7,466 bases of DNA from CAZAJT01 sp964485585 (GTDB lineage Bacteria > Patescibacteriota > Microgenomatia > UBA1406 > GWC2-37-13): the NCBI GenBank assembly GCA_964485585.1, contig CAZAJT010000042.1, positions 1 through 7,466 of the forward strand, written 5' to 3'. The notes beneath the pieces were generated by a model. That model worked only from the letters and a program-made list of their open reading frames with translations. It was not told where the DNA came from and did not search any database. The translations under genes were made by a program, and so were the position numbers. Shown in pieces: positions 5,964 to 7,466 of the stretch (position 1 is the stretch's first letter; each line of letters begins with the position of its first letter).

Positions 5964-7268
5964 TTAAAAAACTCTTTTAAGAGGATACGCATAATACCAC
6001 AAAAACGATTTCGCATCGCGCTCCCGATTCGTCTCATATTCAATACCGGTATTGTAGTCACAATTATTTGGATCACGGATAGTTACCGTACCTTTCCGCT
6101 CGTTCACTTTCTCTACAACGAAAATGTGACCGGTTCCTCCCGGACCGCACCGTATACAGGGAAACGATTGAGATGAAGCAAGCAGAAGATTGCCAGCACT
6201 AATATACTTTGCTGCCTCTTCTAAATCTAGATCTCCCTGATACGCATAAGTTTGCTTGTGAAGATTTGTTTTATTTATCACAAGATCCGGGCCCACTACA
6301 AATCCTTCTCTCTGTAACCAACCGCTTTGCAACATTCCCCGTTCTTGATTGATATTGGATGGAAAATCGCCGCAGGTGAGACCTGTGCGTTTTGTCCAGT
6401 CCTGGCGCCATTTATTTTCTCTGAATTCTTTATCAACCTCTTCTGGAGTCATTGGTTTTCCGAAACTACTCAGAATCATTGCGGTGGAAGTCGGACCACA
6501 ACCGGCAAGACCCATTGCGCAGGTATTTTTCCACTGCGGATCGCCTTGGCAGTAAAAAACAAATGACAGAGGTATCGACGTGGGAGTAGGTGTTGGCGTT
6601 GGTACAGGAGTATCGGTCGGAATCGGAATGATGGTTGGGGGAGCTGGCGTTGTGGTTGTTTGCACCATGGGAGTAATCCGTGATTGAGGATTCAGTACGC
6701 CGGATTCATAATACCCTTTGTAAAATATTTCAGAATTAGCAACAGTTTTATCGTATTCTTCACTATCATCTGTAATTTCTTCCCCTGAAGAAGTTTGAAC
6801 ACTGTCGTCACCTACAGAATAATACGAAAGAACAGTGCTTTCTTCAGGGTATGTAAGACAAACATCTTCTTCATCATACGACAAATTTGTCCCAGCAGCA
6901 ATCAACTGTATTGAACCATCCTTATCTGTATCTGACAGAGTGCAATTGAATATCTTCGTATTTCCATCCCATCCTGCATCTTCACATAATGTTTCTTTCC
7001 AATTGGTACCATTATCAACTCCGCAACTTACGGTGCTGGTAGCAGTATAATCAGGATCAACTTCGACCCGACACTCAAAAGGAACACCGGCTTGTGCTTC
7101 ACCAACATTAGACGAAACGCTCCAGATAGGTGAATAACACGCCTGCTGACCTTTTGTTTTTTTGCTCGACTTGAACAGATACACAGAAAAGATTGCGATA
7201 ACAAGAAGCGCTAATCCCATTGCGGCAACAATCGTAAGCAATCGTTCTGATAGGAGAGCCTTTCTCAT
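5964..7268 (-). CDS. Membrane-anchored, cysteine-rich C39-like peptidase
   Basis: From the ATG at 7268 the product has 434 residues. One hydrophobic helix (about 10-32) after a basic tail anchors it with the remainder outside. Residues 40-145 form a first ectodomain with six cysteines (44, 66, 82, 95, 109, 137), possibly Ig-like. An acidic stretch (about 150-180) and a Pro/Thr stalk (204-230) lead to a papain-like C39-type domain (about 236-434). Q241, C257 in AGCGPTS, H381 in GTGHIFVV and D399 in IRDPNN fit the oxyanion Gln and Cys-His-Asp triad of the C39-like family. It therefore looks active as a surface cysteine peptidase or transpeptidase; substrate unknown. It has no ABC transporter fused, so it is not a classical bacteriocin exporter. 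Thirteen cysteines, twelve besides the nucleophile, suggest up to six disulfides. A TTG at 7310 could extend it by 14 residues, but ATG at 7268 lies six bases after a -10-like TATCTT and gives a cleaner anchor. Confidence 0.85.
   Translation of the reverse strand: MRKALLSERLLTIVAAMGLALLVIAIFSVYLFKSSKKTKGQQACYSPIWSVSSNVGEAQAGVPFECRVEVDPDYTATSTVSCGVDNGTNWKETLCEDAGWDGNTKIFNCTLSDTDKDGSIQLIAAGTNLSYDEEDVCLTYPEESTVLSYYSVGDDSVQTSSGEEITDDSEEYDKTVANSEIFYKGYYESGVLNPQSRITPMVQTTTTPAPPTIIPIPTDTPVPTPTPTPTSIPLSFVFYCQGDPQWKNTCAMGLAGCGPTSTAMILSSFGKPMTPEEVDKEFRENKWRQDWTKRTGLTCGDFPSNINQERGMLQSGWLQREGFVVGPDLVINKTNLHKQTYAYQGDLDLEEAAKYISAGNLLLASSQSFPCIRCGPGGTGHIFVVEKVNERKGTVTIRDPNNCDYNTGIEYETNRERDAKSFLWYYAYPLKRVF
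6579..6659. repeat. Pro/Thr-encoding low-complexity tract
   Basis: The plus strand is rich in GGNGT and GTTGG units that, read on the minus strand, encode the alternating Pro-Thr stalk (residues 204-230) of the C39-like peptidase. Such tracts act as stiff extended spacers between surface domains and tend to vary in length between strains through slippage. Confidence 0.7.
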
Positions 7269-7274
7269 GTGTTT

Positions 7275-7280
7275 AAGATA
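7275..7280 (-). promoter_or_regulatory. -10-like hexamer of the peptidase gene
   Basis: TATCTT (7280-7275, minus; four of six to TATAAT) ends six bases before the ATG at 7268, matching the spacing seen at other starts in this window. An alternative is TTGAAC (7310-7305) with TACCAT (7287-7282) 17 bases on, giving a leader of about seven bases. In either case there is no room for a Shine-Dalgarno site. Confidence 0.38.
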
Positions 7281-7288
7281 AATGGTAC

Positions 7289-7320
7289 TTGATTTCTTTA
7301 TTCTGTTCAACTATTCTAAT
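7289..7320 (+). promoter_or_regulatory. Promoter candidate for the right-edge membrane protein
   Basis: TTGATT (7289-7294) followed after 17 bases by TATTCT (7312-7317) matches four of six at each box and predicts a start about four bases before the ATG at 7328. Overlapping TCTAAT (7315-7320), five of six, would put the start at the ATG itself. The 59-base gap is shared with the divergent peptidase promoter. Confidence 0.38.
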
Positions 7321-7327
7321 TCTATAG

Positions 7328-7466
7328 ATGGAACTTTCTCCTCCTTTCTCCACCGAAGCTTTAGCAAAGGCGAAATCTTCTCGTAAACCACCCATCATTT
7401 CAGTCCTTGTTGGTATCTTTCTTCTCATAGCTTTTGTCGTCGTGTTTGTTTCATTGAATCAAAAAC
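7328..7466 (+). CDS. N-terminal part of a single-pass membrane protein (cut by window edge)
   Basis: The frame opens with ATG at 7328 and stays open for 46 codons to the window end. The visible protein has a 22-residue polar, basic N-terminus (with KAKSSRKPP before the helix) and one strongly hydrophobic segment (about 23-42: IISVLVGIFLLIAFVVVF), then polar residues. This is a type II signal anchor, placing whatever follows outside the cell. Nothing of the functional domain is visible. It diverges from the membrane-anchored peptidase gene, so both flanks of this short intergenic region start with surface proteins, perhaps controlled together. There is no Shine-Dalgarno sequence. Confidence 0.72.
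   Translation, partial: MELSPPFSTEALAKAKSSRKPPIISVLVGIFLLIAFVVVFVSLNQK

Noticed and set aside
5964..7268. C39 peptidase as part of a bacteriocin export system
   Set aside because: There are no ABC transporter domains or small double-glycine peptide genes nearby, and the domain is on an outward-facing stalk rather than at the cytoplasmic end of a transporter.
7269..7310. TTG start at 7310 for the peptidase gene
   Set aside because: It adds 14 polar residues before a complete anchor, uses a rare start codon, and the -10-like hexamer lies downstream of it, next to the ATG at 7268.
1..7466. CRISPR array, tRNA, rRNA, insertion sequence or prophage genes
   Set aside because: No regularly spaced repeats, cloverleaf-like sequences, transposase motifs or terminal inverted repeats were seen on either strand by eye.

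Overview
The window most likely comes from a Candidate Phyla Radiation (Patescibacteria) bacterium, perhaps of the Microgenomates side. This is an inference from gene content and style, not from a marker gene. The promoters are bacterial (-10 hexamers, one near-perfect TTGACA-N17-TATAGT) and the genes are tightly packed. There is an archaeal-type ATP-dependent DNA ligase, and several single-pass membrane proteins, one with a Pro/Thr stalk of the kind common in those genomes. The standard code fits: no TGA lies inside any accepted reading frame.

Layout, left to right. At 2-54 is a long hairpin that can terminate transcription in either direction. A previously uncalled 51-residue gene (60-215, minus) ends six bases from it and has its own strong promoter, so promoter, gene and terminator fit in about 250 bases. 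A 190-base AT-rich divergent region with one perfect DnaA-box 9-mer separates it from an endonuclease/exonuclease/phosphatase-family gene (406-1134, plus). That gene converges on a family 2 glycosyltransferase (1146-1982, minus). A second family 2 glycosyltransferase (2029-2697, plus) diverges from the first out of a 46-base gap holding two interlocked promoters.

From 7268 down to 2683 four minus-strand genes follow one another with gaps of 6, 32 and 9 bases: a membrane-anchored, cysteine-rich C39-like peptidase, a 140-residue single-pass membrane protein of unknown function, a Fic-domain AMP-transferase with a C-terminal winged helix, and the ATP-dependent DNA ligase. The ligase overlaps the 3' end of the second glycosyltransferase by 15 bases. 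At the right edge another membrane-anchored protein (7328 onward, plus) diverges from the peptidase gene and runs off the window.

How the genes relate. The peptidase and the 140-residue protein probably act together at the cell surface. The Fic protein and ligase form a second couplet of ATP-using adenylyl-transfer enzymes with an unknown shared role. The two glycosyltransferases probably modify envelope glycans or lipids. The window's most unusual general property is its start signals: almost no gene has a Shine-Dalgarno sequence, and most have a -10-like hexamer 6-8 bases (one 11) before the start codon, as expected for leaderless or nearly leaderless mRNAs.
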